Shown: positions 16,841-24,627 of the stretch, piece after piece | Position numbering within the stretch: the first letter of the stretch is position 1 | Layout: every line of letters starts with the position of its first letter | Source of the DNA: CAKZSB01 sp964646405 | Lineage (GTDB): Bacteria > Pseudomonadota > Gammaproteobacteria > Granulosicoccales > Granulosicoccaceae | NCBI GenBank assembly: GCA_964646405.1 | Contig: CAZYDV010000016.1 | Location: 1 to 39,278, forward strand | Reading direction: 5' to 3' | DNA length: 39,278 nt | Program-made: the position numbers and the translations under genes | Notes under the pieces: generated by a model | Told to the model about the DNA's origin: nothing | Databases searched by the model: none | Seen by the model: only the letters and a program-made list of their open reading frames with translations

Positions 16841-17677
16841 ATGAACAGCCCCCACAGCGCCGTTTTCCCCAGGGCACTGGTTTTTATTACGTTATTGGCA
16901 TTCGGCATCACCGCACAGGCGCAGCAATCACCAGCCGAATACTGGGAAACCAATCTCAAACAGGCCTATTTCGGTGATCGGGAAATACTCGACGCGGGCG
17001 ATCTGCTATCGATAGATGCGCCCAAGCGAGCAGAAAATCCTGCCGTGGTGCCTATTCGCATTACCACCGGCACCAATCAGAACGCCGAACAATCGATACG
17101 CTCTATCACACTGATCGTCGACAAGAACCCTGACCCCAAAGCCGGTGTATTCAACTTCACCCAGGCTAGTGGCCAGGCAGATCTGGATTTGCGTATACGT
17201 GTGGATCAGTACTCGATGGTTCGGGCAATTGCCGAGACCACCGATGGCAAACTCTACATGACCAGCCGTTTCGTTAAGGGCAGTGGCGGCTGCTCGGCAC
17301 CGGCCGCAGGTGATCTGGAACTGGCAATGTCGCGGCTGGGCAAAATGCAACTGCGCACCAAGCCCGCTACCGAGAACGGTCTGAGCCAGCTACTCGCTAC
17401 TCAACTGAAGGTCAGCCATCCCAACATCACTGGTATGCAGAAAGATCAAGTCACCCACCTGATTATGCCGGCGCACTTCGTCAAACAAGTGAATGTAAAA
17501 CTGGAAAATGAGGTGATATTTTCAGCCGAGCTTGGGATCAGCATCAGTGAGAACCCGACCTTTGGCTTCTATCTGTCGCCGGGTGACGAAGGCGGCAAGC
17601 TCACCGCCGAGGTGATCGACAATAAAGAAAACATCTTCACCAAAGACACTGAAGTTACCGTACTGAACAAAAGCTGA
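16841..17677 (+). CDS. Quinoprotein-associated SoxYZ-like carrier protein (copy 1)
   Basis: A 278-residue secreted fusion-type carrier: signal peptide (ALVFITLLAFGITAQAQ), a SoxY-like domain (about 35-160) and a SoxZ-like beta-sandwich (about 190-278). The candidate carrier cysteine is Cys151 in SGGCSAPAAG, in the middle of the chain rather than at the SoxY C-terminus. NITGMQKDQ and LIMPAHFVKQVNVKL are the SoxZ-side motifs, also present in copy 2. Members of this family occur with PQQ dehydrogenases and SoxH-like hydrolases, and are thought to carry a covalent intermediate. It is on the plus strand, convergent with xoxJ, as its own unit with a strong RBS. Confidence 0.87.
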   Translation: MNSPHSAVFPRALVFITLLAFGITAQAQQSPAEYWETNLKQAYFGDREILDAGDLLSIDAPKRAENPAVVPIRITTGTNQNAEQSIRSITLIVDKNPDPKAGVFNFTQASGQADLDLRIRVDQYSMVRAIAETTDGKLYMTSRFVKGSGGCSAPAAGDLELAMSRLGKMQLRTKPATENGLSQLLATQLKVSHPNITGMQKDQVTHLIMPAHFVKQVNVKLENEVIFSAELGISISENPTFGFYLSPGDEGGKLTAEVIDNKENIFTKDTEVTVLNKS

Positions 17678-17688
17678 AGTCTCAAAAC

Positions 17689-17715
17689 AATGGCGGCGCA
17701 TCAGGCGCCGCCATT
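17689..17715. terminator. Bidirectional hairpin between SoxYZ-like copy 1 and xoxJ
   Basis: A perfect 11-bp stem (AATGGCGGCGC / GCGCCGCCATT, 5-nt loop) sits between two convergent genes. On the minus strand it is followed by GTTTTG, a weak T-run. Confidence 0.65.
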
Positions 17716-17753
17716 CACTGAAAAACAGTTGTAACCCCGCCTGGGCTACGCCC

Positions 17754-18602
17754 TCACTGAAGCGGTTTGCCGTTCTCGTCCACTAACGGAATACCGTACT
17801 CCATCAGAATTTCTTTTATCTCTGCCTTCTTCTTCACCAGTACCTCGTCGAGCTGATTTCGCCATTGTTTGTCGGGATGACGCACGCCCAGTGCGAACGG
17901 AAAATCAAAGCGAATGCTTGGCGTGGACTCCAGCGGTACAATGCCAATGTCCGCATCCTTACTCTCATTACGCAATTGCGCCGCCAGCGGCCCCCATAGA
18001 ATCGCCATATCGATATTGCCGGCAAGCAAGTCGTCGCGCTCGAGTTGAGCAGGCGCCACGTTGGGATCCCCACCCTGCGCCACATAGGGCACGAGTTGCA
18101 GAAACATATTGTTCTCGGCCAATAGCCGCACACCCGGATTGCGCTCATGCGCGCCAATTTTCAGCTCACCCTTGCGCTCAGGTGACATCGCCAGAAAATC
18201 AGCCTGTGTCTTGATGTCGTCAAAACCCTTGCCTTTCACATAAGCCAGCGCATAGGTTGAGCGCATGTACGCTTCGGTTGTGATGGTCAGCTCATAGCGA
18301 TGCGGCACACCCATCACCACGTCGCAGTGGTATTGGCCTGTATTGGGATTTTTCTTGCGCAGCGTGTTGCGGATGAAACCCAGCCGCTGTGGAAACCAGT
18401 AGTACTCAACCGGCAAATTGAGCTCTTCCGCCAGCAACGCGGCAATCCGGTTCTCATAGCCCTCCAACTGTCGGTTGGACATGGGCAAATAATTGCCATC
18501 GGCACAGACACGAAACGCATCGCGACTGTCCTCGTGGTCATCTGCGTTTACTGCAGCGTTCAATCCAAACAGGAGTGACAACAGAAGAATTTTCTTTTTC
18601 AT
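17754..18602 (-). CDS. xoxJ: XoxJ-like periplasmic substrate-binding-type protein
   Basis: A 282-residue periplasmic protein with a signal peptide (MKKKILLLSLLFGLNAAVNA) and a type 2 solute-binding fold. It opens with FRVCADGNYLPMSNRQLEGYENRIA, typical of the quinoprotein dehydrogenase-associated family that includes MxaJ/XoxJ. These proteins sit beside methanol dehydrogenases and are thought to help activate or load the enzyme rather than import a solute. CDVVMGVPHRYE and AILWGPLAAQLR are further family-like segments. The ATG has AGG six nt upstream. It is the last gene of the xoxF strand, 250 bp after the pseudoazurin gene. Confidence 0.83.
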   Translation of the reverse strand: MKKKILLLSLLFGLNAAVNADDHEDSRDAFRVCADGNYLPMSNRQLEGYENRIAALLAEELNLPVEYYWFPQRLGFIRNTLRKKNPNTGQYHCDVVMGVPHRYELTITTEAYMRSTYALAYVKGKGFDDIKTQADFLAMSPERKGELKIGAHERNPGVRLLAENNMFLQLVPYVAQGGDPNVAPAQLERDDLLAGNIDMAILWGPLAAQLRNESKDADIGIVPLESTPSIRFDFPFALGVRHPDKQWRNQLDEVLVKKKAEIKEILMEYGIPLVDENGKPLQ

Positions 18603-18799
18603 GGATTACCTGGCAACTGTTGCAACGATTGGACAAACACGACACAAGCCCGGATTATCCATGGAATTGACGATTTCTCACCCCTCCATCAAACACTCCG
18701 GGCCAGACCAATCGCCTCATGTCGTGATACTGCCACGCAGTTTAAAAGATGACATCGTCTAACCGGCAAACTGTGCGCTGTATTAAATTTCTACTCCGG

Positions 18800-18824
18800 G
18801 GCAGAGCGCGTCAGAGGCTCTGCC
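18800..18824 (-). terminator. Hairpin after the pseudoazurin gene
   Basis: GGCAGAGC and GCTCTGCC form an 8-bp stem with a 9-nt loop about 30 bp past the pseudoazurin stop. A second small palindrome, CCTGCAATGCAGG, lies at 18834-18846 between the stop and this stem. The following T-content is low. Confidence 0.4.
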
Positions 18825-18852
18825 TAGACCTTTCCTGCAATGCAGGCCTTTC

Positions 18853-19452
18853 CTACAGCATGCCCTTTTTTTCGAGGTCTTTACGAAGCTTTTTTACCAG
18901 TCCCTTTGCCGCCTTGAGGCTGGCGGTTGTCGAGGCGGTTTCAAGGTACTGATTAAGCAGTTCGTCAAGGTTGTCGGGCTGGCCGACAACAATAAATCCG
19001 CCCATCCGTGCGCCCCAATGTGGCGTACATTTGTAGGTGATGATGCCTTCACCTTCCACCATCATTGAATAGTCGACACTGAGTTCACTTAAAAACGGTG
19101 TCAGATCTGCAGGCGACATTTCGCCGATCGACTCGACCAGGTGTGCTGCCATATTCACCCAGGAAATGGTGTCACCCACTTCCGCGTAGGCAATCAGTGG
19201 ATCGAACTTCACACCAACCGCTTTGATCTTCACCGTTTTCGGCTGGGTGTTTGCCTCGGGAGTTTTTTCTTCTTTCGCGGCTGCAGCTACTTCGATCGCA
19301 GGGCCTTGCGTACAAGCCTCAGCGCATCCGGTGCCACAACACTCGGGATCGGCTCCCAATGCACGATGGCCGGTATCGGTATTCATGGCAAGGCCAACGT
19401 TGGCCGTGGTTGTCAGGGTAAGCAGAGCAGACAATAAAATGGCTGATCTCAC
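18853..19452 (-). CDS. Pseudoazurin-like blue copper protein with Cys-rich N-terminal extension
   Basis: A 199-residue exported cupredoxin. Type 1 copper ligands are His104 (MAAHLVESIG), Cys142, His145 and Met150 (YKCTPHWGARMGG), with the same spacing as pseudoazurin. The signal peptide is followed by an extension with ECCGTGCAEAC (four Cys, 38-47) and an Ala/Glu/Lys-rich linker, then the copper domain (about 72-158) and a Lys-rich helical tail (about 160-199). The GTG start has GGGAGG 9 nt upstream. It lies directly downstream of xoxF, where many methylotrophs have cytochrome cL, so it may receive electrons from XoxF. The four-Cys motif is not part of normal pseudoazurin. Confidence 0.82.
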   Translation of the reverse strand: MRSAILLSALLTLTTTANVGLAMNTDTGHRALGADPECCGTGCAEACTQGPAIEVAAAAKEEKTPEANTQPKTVKIKAVGVKFDPLIAYAEVGDTISWVNMAAHLVESIGEMSPADLTPFLSELSVDYSMMVEGEGIITYKCTPHWGARMGGFIVVGQPDNLDELLNQYLETASTTASLKAAKGLVKKLRKDLEKKGML

Positions 19453-19507
19453 AGTGGGGAACCTCCCGATTCTTTTTGTTTGAGCTGACGCAGGACGTCG
19501 TTGATAT

Positions 19508-19533
19508 AAAAAAGGCAGCCCATGGCCGCCTTT
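19508..19533 (-). terminator. Rho-independent terminator after xoxF
   Basis: In minus-strand RNA AAAGGCGGCC pairs with GGGCTGCCTTT (one G-U pair, three-base loop) and is followed by a run of T. It lies between xoxF and the pseudoazurin gene. Confidence 0.7.
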
Positions 19534-19537
19534 AGTA

Positions 19538-19563
19538 CTGCCGCCCGCAGGTGCGGGCGGCAG
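19538..19563 (-). other. Strong GC hairpin immediately 3' of xoxF
   Basis: A perfect 11-bp stem CTGCCGCCCGC/GCGGGCGGCAG with a 4-nt loop lies 18 bp after the xoxF stop and just before the terminator. It may protect the 3' end of the xoxF mRNA. Confidence 0.6.
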
Positions 19564-19580
19564 CAGTTACCGCTGTAGAG

Positions 19581-21383
19581 CTACTTGCCTGGCAGGGCAA
19601 ATACAGTCATCACACCGCCAAGCTGGGTGTAGTCGCTGAGCTTCTTGTACGCACCTACAGCACCCAGGCCGTCTGTGTCGTTTTCAAGGCCTGCAGCCAT
19701 GCCAATACCAGCCCAGCCACCAACACCAGACAGGACGCCGACGTACTGCTTGCCGTCGTGCTTCCAGGTGTTGACGTTACCGATGATGCCGGAAGGTGTC
19801 TTGAAGCTGTAGAGCTCATCGCCAGTCTCGGCGTCGATTGCTTTCAGGTAGCCTTCCAGTGTGCCGTAGAAGACGATGTCACCATCGGTTGCCAGCGCAC
19901 CACTCCAGACTGAGAAACGCTCCGGAATTGACCACTTGATTTCGCCGGTTTTGTTGTCCCAGGCAATAAAGTTACCGAGGTTGCTGCTGCCGTCACCGGT
20001 GACTTTACCGGCCGGGAACATGCTCAAGGTCGCGCCAACGTAAGGCTGGCCTGCAACGTACTCGACTTCAAACGGCTCGTAGTTCATGCACACGTGGTTG
20101 GTTGGCACGTAGAACAGATCCGTTTTCGGGGAGTAGGCAGCGGGCTGCTGATCTTTACTACCCAGTGCCGCCGGACAGACGTTCTCGGTGTTCACGTCCT
20201 CACCATTCTGGTGAGTACTGTACTGAGCCACGACCTGTGGACGACCGGTTTCCATATCGACGTGAGTCGCCCAGTTAACCGCCGGATCGTACTTTTCAGC
20301 GACCAGCAGTTCACCGGTTTCGCGGTCGAGGGTGTAGCCGAAGCCGTTGCGATCGAAGTGGGTCAGCAGCTTGCGCTCTTTGCCGTCGATCATCTGGTCG
20401 GTCAGGATGTTTTCGTTGATACCGTCGTAATCCCACTCATCGTGCGGAGTCATCTGGTAGAACCATTTGGCCATACCGGTATCAAGATCACGCGCCATCA
20501 AAGTCATCGACCATTTGTTGTCACCCGGGCGTACAACCGGATTCCATGTCGACGGGTTACCCGTACCGTAGTAAACCAGATTCAGGTCGGGATCATAGGT
20601 GTACCAGCCCCAGGTTGTGCCGCCCCCAATTTTCCACTGATCACCCTTCCAGGAATTCAGGCTGGAATCTTTGCCAATCGGCTTGAGCATCTCGGTGGTT
20701 TTTTCAGGATCGACGATCATTTCATCGTCAGGACCCGTGCTGTAGGCTTTCCACGCCAGCGAGCCATCGCTGATGTTGTAGGCCGCTACGAAGCCGCGCA
20801 CCCCATACTCACCGCCACTGATCCCTGTGATGATCTTGTCTTTCATGACGATGGGCGCATTGGTGTTGGTTTCACCGATTTTCGGATCACCGTTCTTGAT
20901 GCTCCACACCACCTCGCCGGATTCGGCATTGAGCGCGACCAGCGTGGTGTCTGCCTGTTGCAGGAAAATCATGCCGTCAGCGTAGGCCAGACCACGAGCA
21001 ACGGTATCGCAGCACATGACCGGGATAGTTTCGTCCGCATCCTGAATGGGCTCGTAGCTCCAGTTCAGGGTTTGGTCGTCAAGGTTCATTGAGAAAACCT
21101 TGTTCGGGAAGGGCGTGTGGACATACAACGTGCCATCCACGACCAGTGGGCCGCCCTCGTGGCCACGAAGTACGCCAGTTGAGAATGTGTAAGCTACTTG
21201 TAAGTCGCCGACGTTATCTTTGTTAATTTCGTTCAGTTCGCTGTAACGCTGGCCGGCATAGTTGCCACCCCAAATCGCCCAGTTATCTGGGTTAGATGTC
21301 GCGTCCATCACGCTCTGGTTGGCGCCAGCAGCCACTGGCAGAGCCACAGCAGTCGCTACCATTAACCTGGATAGTGCTTTCAC
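19581..21383 (-). CDS. xoxF: Lanthanide-dependent PQQ methanol dehydrogenase XoxF
   Basis: A 600-residue periplasmic eight-bladed quinoprotein that oxidises methanol (possibly other alcohols or formaldehyde) with PQQ and a lanthanide. HDEWDYDG (314-321) has Asp318 as the catalytic base and the extra Asp320 that marks lanthanide-type XoxF; calcium-type MxaF has Ala there. The PQQ-stacking vicinal disulfide is Cys124-Cys125 (MCCDTVARG). Glu192 (GGEYGVRG) and Asn276 (GTGNPSTWN) are metal ligands. The start is GTG 21383, with GGAGGA 10 nt upstream and a signal peptide (LMVATAVALPVAAGA). The upstream frame to 21446 is not needed. The gene is single, with terminators at its end. No xoxG/cytochrome cL is adjacent. 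Confidence 0.95.
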   Translation of the reverse strand: MKALSRLMVATAVALPVAAGANQSVMDATSNPDNWAIWGGNYAGQRYSELNEINKDNVGDLQVAYTFSTGVLRGHEGGPLVVDGTLYVHTPFPNKVFSMNLDDQTLNWSYEPIQDADETIPVMCCDTVARGLAYADGMIFLQQADTTLVALNAESGEVVWSIKNGDPKIGETNTNAPIVMKDKIITGISGGEYGVRGFVAAYNISDGSLAWKAYSTGPDDEMIVDPEKTTEMLKPIGKDSSLNSWKGDQWKIGGGTTWGWYTYDPDLNLVYYGTGNPSTWNPVVRPGDNKWSMTLMARDLDTGMAKWFYQMTPHDEWDYDGINENILTDQMIDGKERKLLTHFDRNGFGYTLDRETGELLVAEKYDPAVNWATHVDMETGRPQVVAQYSTHQNGEDVNTENVCPAALGSKDQQPAAYSPKTDLFYVPTNHVCMNYEPFEVEYVAGQPYVGATLSMFPAGKVTGDGSSNLGNFIAWDNKTGEIKWSIPERFSVWSGALATDGDIVFYGTLEGYLKAIDAETGDELYSFKTPSGIIGNVNTWKHDGKQYVGVLSGVGGWAGIGMAAGLENDTDGLGAVGAYKKLSDYTQLGGVMTVFALPGK

Positions 21384-21547
21384 AGGTGTCTTTCCTCCGA
21401 TCGAATGGGAATATTCGCAGTTGTAGTTGGTATCGCAACGTCTCACAAGAGTGGTTAACGATGCCCCCGTTATGGATACTACCCCCCATTTGAGGTAACG
21501 TCATCTACTTTTTTCAATCGGGAAAATCGGGCAAAAAATCGGCAGGG
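21384..21547 (-). promoter_or_regulatory. xoxF upstream region
   Basis: These 164 bp between the DUF302-like gene and xoxF should hold the xoxF promoter. Three near-copies of AATCGGG occur at 21516-21522, 21525-21531 and 21537-21543 (last base C). A TAACG/CGTTA inverted repeat lies around 21452-21470. On the minus strand the T-rich repeats could also act as a terminator for the gene before. Confidence 0.35.
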
Positions 21548-22039
21548 TTACCAGTCCCCAGCGGCAAAATCAACGATGGATTGCAACATCTCGTTGACCC
21601 TTACGGCAATGCTGTGCAAGGGCGGTTCATCGAGCGGCAGCAGTTGCGCCTCGATCCTGACTTCTCCGTCATCGACCTCATTAAGGGTGATGCGACAGGG
21701 CATTAGCACAAGATAATCCATACTGATTTCAAGGATTTCGCGTGCTGCCTGGATGTTGCAGAAATGCACCACTGAGGCCAGAGGGAAATCGATTTTCTGA
21801 TCCTGGCGATCGTTGATGGCACGACCGATGGAATTCACGCCGGTGATGCGGTAGTTGCGTTCGGTGATTGCAAATTCCAGGTCGGCAAACGTATCGTCGA
21901 ACGAGGCCTTAACAGTGCGGGTGTAAGTTCCGCCCGGTGCTATCCGGCGCTCTGCCTGCGCGACCCCGGCGAACCCGAAGCCGAGCATACTCGCGGATAA
22001 AAGCCCGATAAACTCCCGTCTGCCAGGCCTGTTTGTCAA
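21548..22039 (-). CDS. Tat-exported DUF302-like protein
   Basis: A 163-residue protein with a twin-arginine signal (RPGRREFIGLLSASMLGFGF, 4-23, then AGVAQA) and a compact domain resembling DUF302: GTYTRTVKASFDDTFADLEFAI, FCNIQAAREIL and LVLMPCRITLNE. DUF302 proteins often accompany sulfur and quinoprotein genes, but their function is unknown. Export by Tat suggests it folds, perhaps with a cofactor, before transport. The TTG start overlaps the SoxYZ-like stop (TTGA), so it is translationally coupled to carrier copy 2. The cysteines (93 and 114) are the visible candidates for redox or carrier interaction. Confidence 0.7.
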   Translation of the reverse strand: MTNRPGRREFIGLLSASMLGFGFAGVAQAERRIAPGGTYTRTVKASFDDTFADLEFAITERNYRITGVNSIGRAINDRQDQKIDFPLASVVHFCNIQAAREILEISMDYLVLMPCRITLNEVDDGEVRIEAQLLPLDEPPLHSIAVRVNEMLQSIVDFAAGDW

Positions 22040-22905
22040 TTGCTGATGATCTCGGTCATCACGAATTCATTGTCTTTGGTGTCGCGGGCAACCGCTTTGA
22101 GTTCGCCGGTTTCATCCTGATTGAACGTGAACCGGAAACTGGGGTTTTCGCTGATCGAGAAATTGGTCTGCGCCTGCATGATCAGCTCATCATTGAACGT
22201 CACCAGTACGTCTTTGATGTAGTGAGCCGGAATAAACAAGGTACTGAGCTGGTCGCGCTGCATGCCCGTGTTGTTCGGATGACTGATCATCAGTTGTACA
22301 TTTTTTACCGGACTCGAAGGTAAATCGCTGTCACTGAGCCTGAATCGCATATTGCCCAGGCGGGCTTTGTGTTCTTCCTGATTCATTCCCGGAGGGGCGG
22401 AACAACCGGCGCCACGCGACTTCACCCACTTTTTGTCCATGTAGAGACTGCCGTCCGACAATTCGGCAACCGCCCTGACAAAGGTATAGCCATTGACCCT
22501 TACCCTGGTGGATATTTCTTCCAGTGGACGGTTGGCAGACAGCGTAAAAATACCGGCCATCGGCAGGGGATTGACGTCGACCGAAAGGTAGACCTTGTCT
22601 ATCGTGACCAGTGGGTCATCGGGTGCGCGAGTGGTAATGGTCAAAGGTACCAGGGCGTCGTTTTCGGCGCGCGCGGGGATATCAAGACTGATAACCTGCT
22701 GGCCCTCGCCCTCGACTATCGTGCGCTCGGAAAAGTACTGATTACTGATAGCCTGCCAGGTCTGCTCTACCTGTGCCGGCGTATTGGCACCGCCAAAGTC
22801 AGCGTATTGATCGGTATCAGAGTGGGCAGTACCGGCCGCACCGAGCGCTGCCGACCACACGGGCAGCACCAGCAGCAAACTGCCGGAAATGAGTTGCTTA
22901 AACAT
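22036..22905 (-). CDS. Quinoprotein-associated SoxYZ-like carrier protein (copy 2)
   Basis: A 289-residue secreted carrier paralogous to the copy at 16841. It has a signal peptide (about 1-23), an extra stretch TDQYADFGGANTPAQVEQ, a SoxY-like domain with the candidate carrier Cys168 (RGAGCSAPPG), and a SoxZ-like C-terminal domain (NNTGMQRDQ, FIPAHYIKDVLVTF, FSISENPSFRF). The ATG has GGAGGA 8 nt upstream. It lies 28 bp after the four-cysteine protein and is coupled to the DUF302-like gene, forming a small operon upstream of xoxF. Having two diverged carriers suggests separate partners. Confidence 0.87.
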   Translation of the reverse strand: MFKQLISGSLLLVLPVWSAALGAAGTAHSDTDQYADFGGANTPAQVEQTWQAISNQYFSERTIVEGEGQQVISLDIPARAENDALVPLTITTRAPDDPLVTIDKVYLSVDVNPLPMAGIFTLSANRPLEEISTRVRVNGYTFVRAVAELSDGSLYMDKKWVKSRGAGCSAPPGMNQEEHKARLGNMRFRLSDSDLPSSPVKNVQLMISHPNNTGMQRDQLSTLFIPAHYIKDVLVTFNDELIMQAQTNFSISENPSFRFTFNQDETGELKAVARDTKDNEFVMTEIISN

Positions 22906-22933
22906 CAGTTGGTTCCTCCAAAGCCCGGGGTTT

Positions 22934-23302
22934 TTACTGTTTTTCCGGTGCTTTTAGCTGTTTGATGGTACAGGAATCGAGGGCTTCCTTTTCCAGATCG
23001 CGCACACTGCCGATGAAGTCGCGCGCGTTTGGCACATCCCGAAAGGCACCGCCCTTCTCACCCGGCGTGTTGATCAGTACACCCAGTGTTTTTGCTTCGA
23101 CATACTTTTTATAGCTGATCGTGGCGGCGACTTTGTCTAGCGAACAGGAACACGCGTACATGTTTTCGTAGACCTGTGGACCCAGGCGGTTCATGCAACC
23201 GATCACGTATTCCACGCGCGCAAGCGTCGGAAAATCGTTTGCGACAACCGGGCCACACCAGCCCGCCAGTCCTACCAAGCTACACAAAACCGTTTTCCTC
23301 AT
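22934..23302 (-). CDS. Small secreted four-cysteine protein, unknown
   Basis: A 122-residue exported protein I cannot name. A signal peptide (about 1-21) is followed by a mostly helical domain with four cysteines at 36 (VIGCMNRLG), 51 and 53 (YACSCSLDKVA) and 111 (DSCTIKQ). The motif GEKGGAFRDVPNAR lies between. There is no haem-binding CxxCH. The cysteines could form two disulfides or bind a metal. ATG 23302 is preferred over GTG 23305 because of the spacing to GAGAGG. It is the first gene of the operon with SoxYZ-like copy 2 and DUF302, and diverges from the soxC-like gene, so it probably serves the relay. Confidence 0.7.
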   Translation of the reverse strand: MRKTVLCSLVGLAGWCGPVVANDFPTLARVEYVIGCMNRLGPQVYENMYACSCSLDKVAATISYKKYVEAKTLGVLINTPGEKGGAFRDVPNARDFIGSVRDLEKEALDSCTIKQLKAPEKQ

Positions 23303-23376
23303 CACGCCTCTCTCGATTGTTTTGGGAGCGAGTATACTTGATCAATCTCACCATTGTTGAGGCAGACTCCCTCAAT
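23303..23376. promoter_or_regulatory. 74-bp divergent promoter region
   Basis: This short gap must drive both the carrier operon and the soxCD-like pair. It contains CTTGATCAATCT (23337-23348), a 12-mer also found upstream of luxR at 7032-7043. Confidence 0.4.
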
Positions 23377-24627
23377 ATGAATTCAGACAAACTAACAGAT
23401 TTAACACCTGCAGCGCATAACGGCTTGCTCGATCGACGCCTGTTTATGCGCGGCGGTGCGGCGACACTGGCCGGGCTGTTAGCCTCTCCTGTGCTCGCCC
23501 GCGAACCGTGGATGAACGTGCCAGGAGATGCCTTTTCAAACTACGGTCAGCCATCAGAACATGCGAAATCAGTGCGCTGGATTTCGGCCACTGCAGCATC
23601 TGCCAGCAATGGATTGTCGTGGACTCCCATCCACGAACTGGAGGGCACCATCACGCCATCGGGGCTGCACTTTGAACGTCATCACAATGGTGTGCCGAGC
23701 ATCGATCCGACACAACATCGCCTGCTGATTCACGGCCAAGTCGAACGCGCGCTGTTTTTCAATCTAGAGGATCTGCAGCGCTACCCACTGGAGTCGCGCA
23801 CCTGTTTCATTGAATGCGGTGGCAACAGTAACGCCTGCTGGCGCGAAGACCCGATCCAAACGCCGGCAGGGTTTTTTCACGGCATGATTTCAACCTCCGA
23901 ATGGACGGGTGTGCCGCTGTCCATTCTGCTCGACGAGGCCGGCGTAAAGCCTAACGGGCTATGGGCCATCGCCGAGGGCGGTGATGCCTATGCAATGAAT
24001 ATCAGCGTACCGGTGGAAAAACTCTACGACGATGCGCTGCTCGCGCTGTACCAGAACGGTGAGCCGGTGCGTCCGGAAAACGGCTACCCGATGCGCCTGC
24101 TGCTGCCCGGCTGGGAGGGTGTGACGAACGTTAAGTGGCTGCGCAGACTGCACATCGCAACGCAGCCAGCCATGGCGCGCAACGAAACCGCCAAGTACAC
24201 CGAGTTGCAACCGTCGGGTCGCGCCCGGCAGTTCACCTTTCCGATGCCGGTCAAAAGCGTCATCACCAGCCCGTCACCATCGATGCGGCTGCGTGGCCAC
24301 GGGGTCTATCCGGTGACCGGTCTTGCCTGGAGCGGCGCCGGCCGGGTGAAACGCGTTGAGGTCTCGGCCGACGCAGGACAAAGCTGGGCCGACGCACTGC
24401 TGCAAACACCCGTGTTGTCAAAATCTACCACCCGATTTCGTATTCCATTGCGCTGGCAGGGACAGGAACTGACCTTGCAGAGCCGCGTCACCGATGACCG
24501 CGACTCTGTGCAGCCAACGCGCAGCGCGTTGATCGAGGCGCACGGACGGCAGGGATATTTTCACTATCACGCCATTAATAGCTGGCATATCGACTCGGAC
24601 GGGTTTGTCTCTCATGTTTATGCGTAA
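23377..24627 (+). CDS. SoxC-like sulfite dehydrogenase molybdoprotein
   Basis: A 416-residue sulfite-oxidase-family molybdenum cofactor protein, exported by Tat (LDRRLFMRGGAATLAGLLASP, 18-38; listed motif RRLFMRG). The molybdopterin domain contains FIECGGNSNACW, with Cys147 the expected Mo ligand, and WTGVPLSILLDEAG and GYPMRLLLPGWEGVTNVKWL. A C-terminal dimerisation domain starts near VKSVITSPSP. SoxC works with cytochrome SoxD to oxidise sulfane sulfur on SoxY; stand-alone relatives oxidise sulfite. The start is ATG 23377; the longer frame from 23176 runs into the divergent gene. The next gene, a SoxD-like cytochrome, overlaps its 3' end. Confidence 0.88.
   Translation: MNSDKLTDLTPAAHNGLLDRRLFMRGGAATLAGLLASPVLAREPWMNVPGDAFSNYGQPSEHAKSVRWISATAASASNGLSWTPIHELEGTITPSGLHFERHHNGVPSIDPTQHRLLIHGQVERALFFNLEDLQRYPLESRTCFIECGGNSNACWREDPIQTPAGFFHGMISTSEWTGVPLSILLDEAGVKPNGLWAIAEGGDAYAMNISVPVEKLYDDALLALYQNGEPVRPENGYPMRLLLPGWEGVTNVKWLRRLHIATQPAMARNETAKYTELQPSGRARQFTFPMPVKSVITSPSPSMRLRGHGVYPVTGLAWSGAGRVKRVEVSADAGQSWADALLQTPVLSKSTTRFRIPLRWQGQELTLQSRVTDDRDSVQPTRSALIEAHGRQGYFHYHAINSWHIDSDGFVSHVYA

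Noticed and set aside
20094..21092. 332-codon plus-strand open frame opposite xoxF
   Set aside because: It is an antisense shadow of the strongly conserved xoxF reading; no family features or RBS.
16841..22905. A complete Sox thiosulfate-oxidation cluster
   Set aside because: soxA, soxX and soxB are missing and the carriers are the quinoprotein-associated fusion type.
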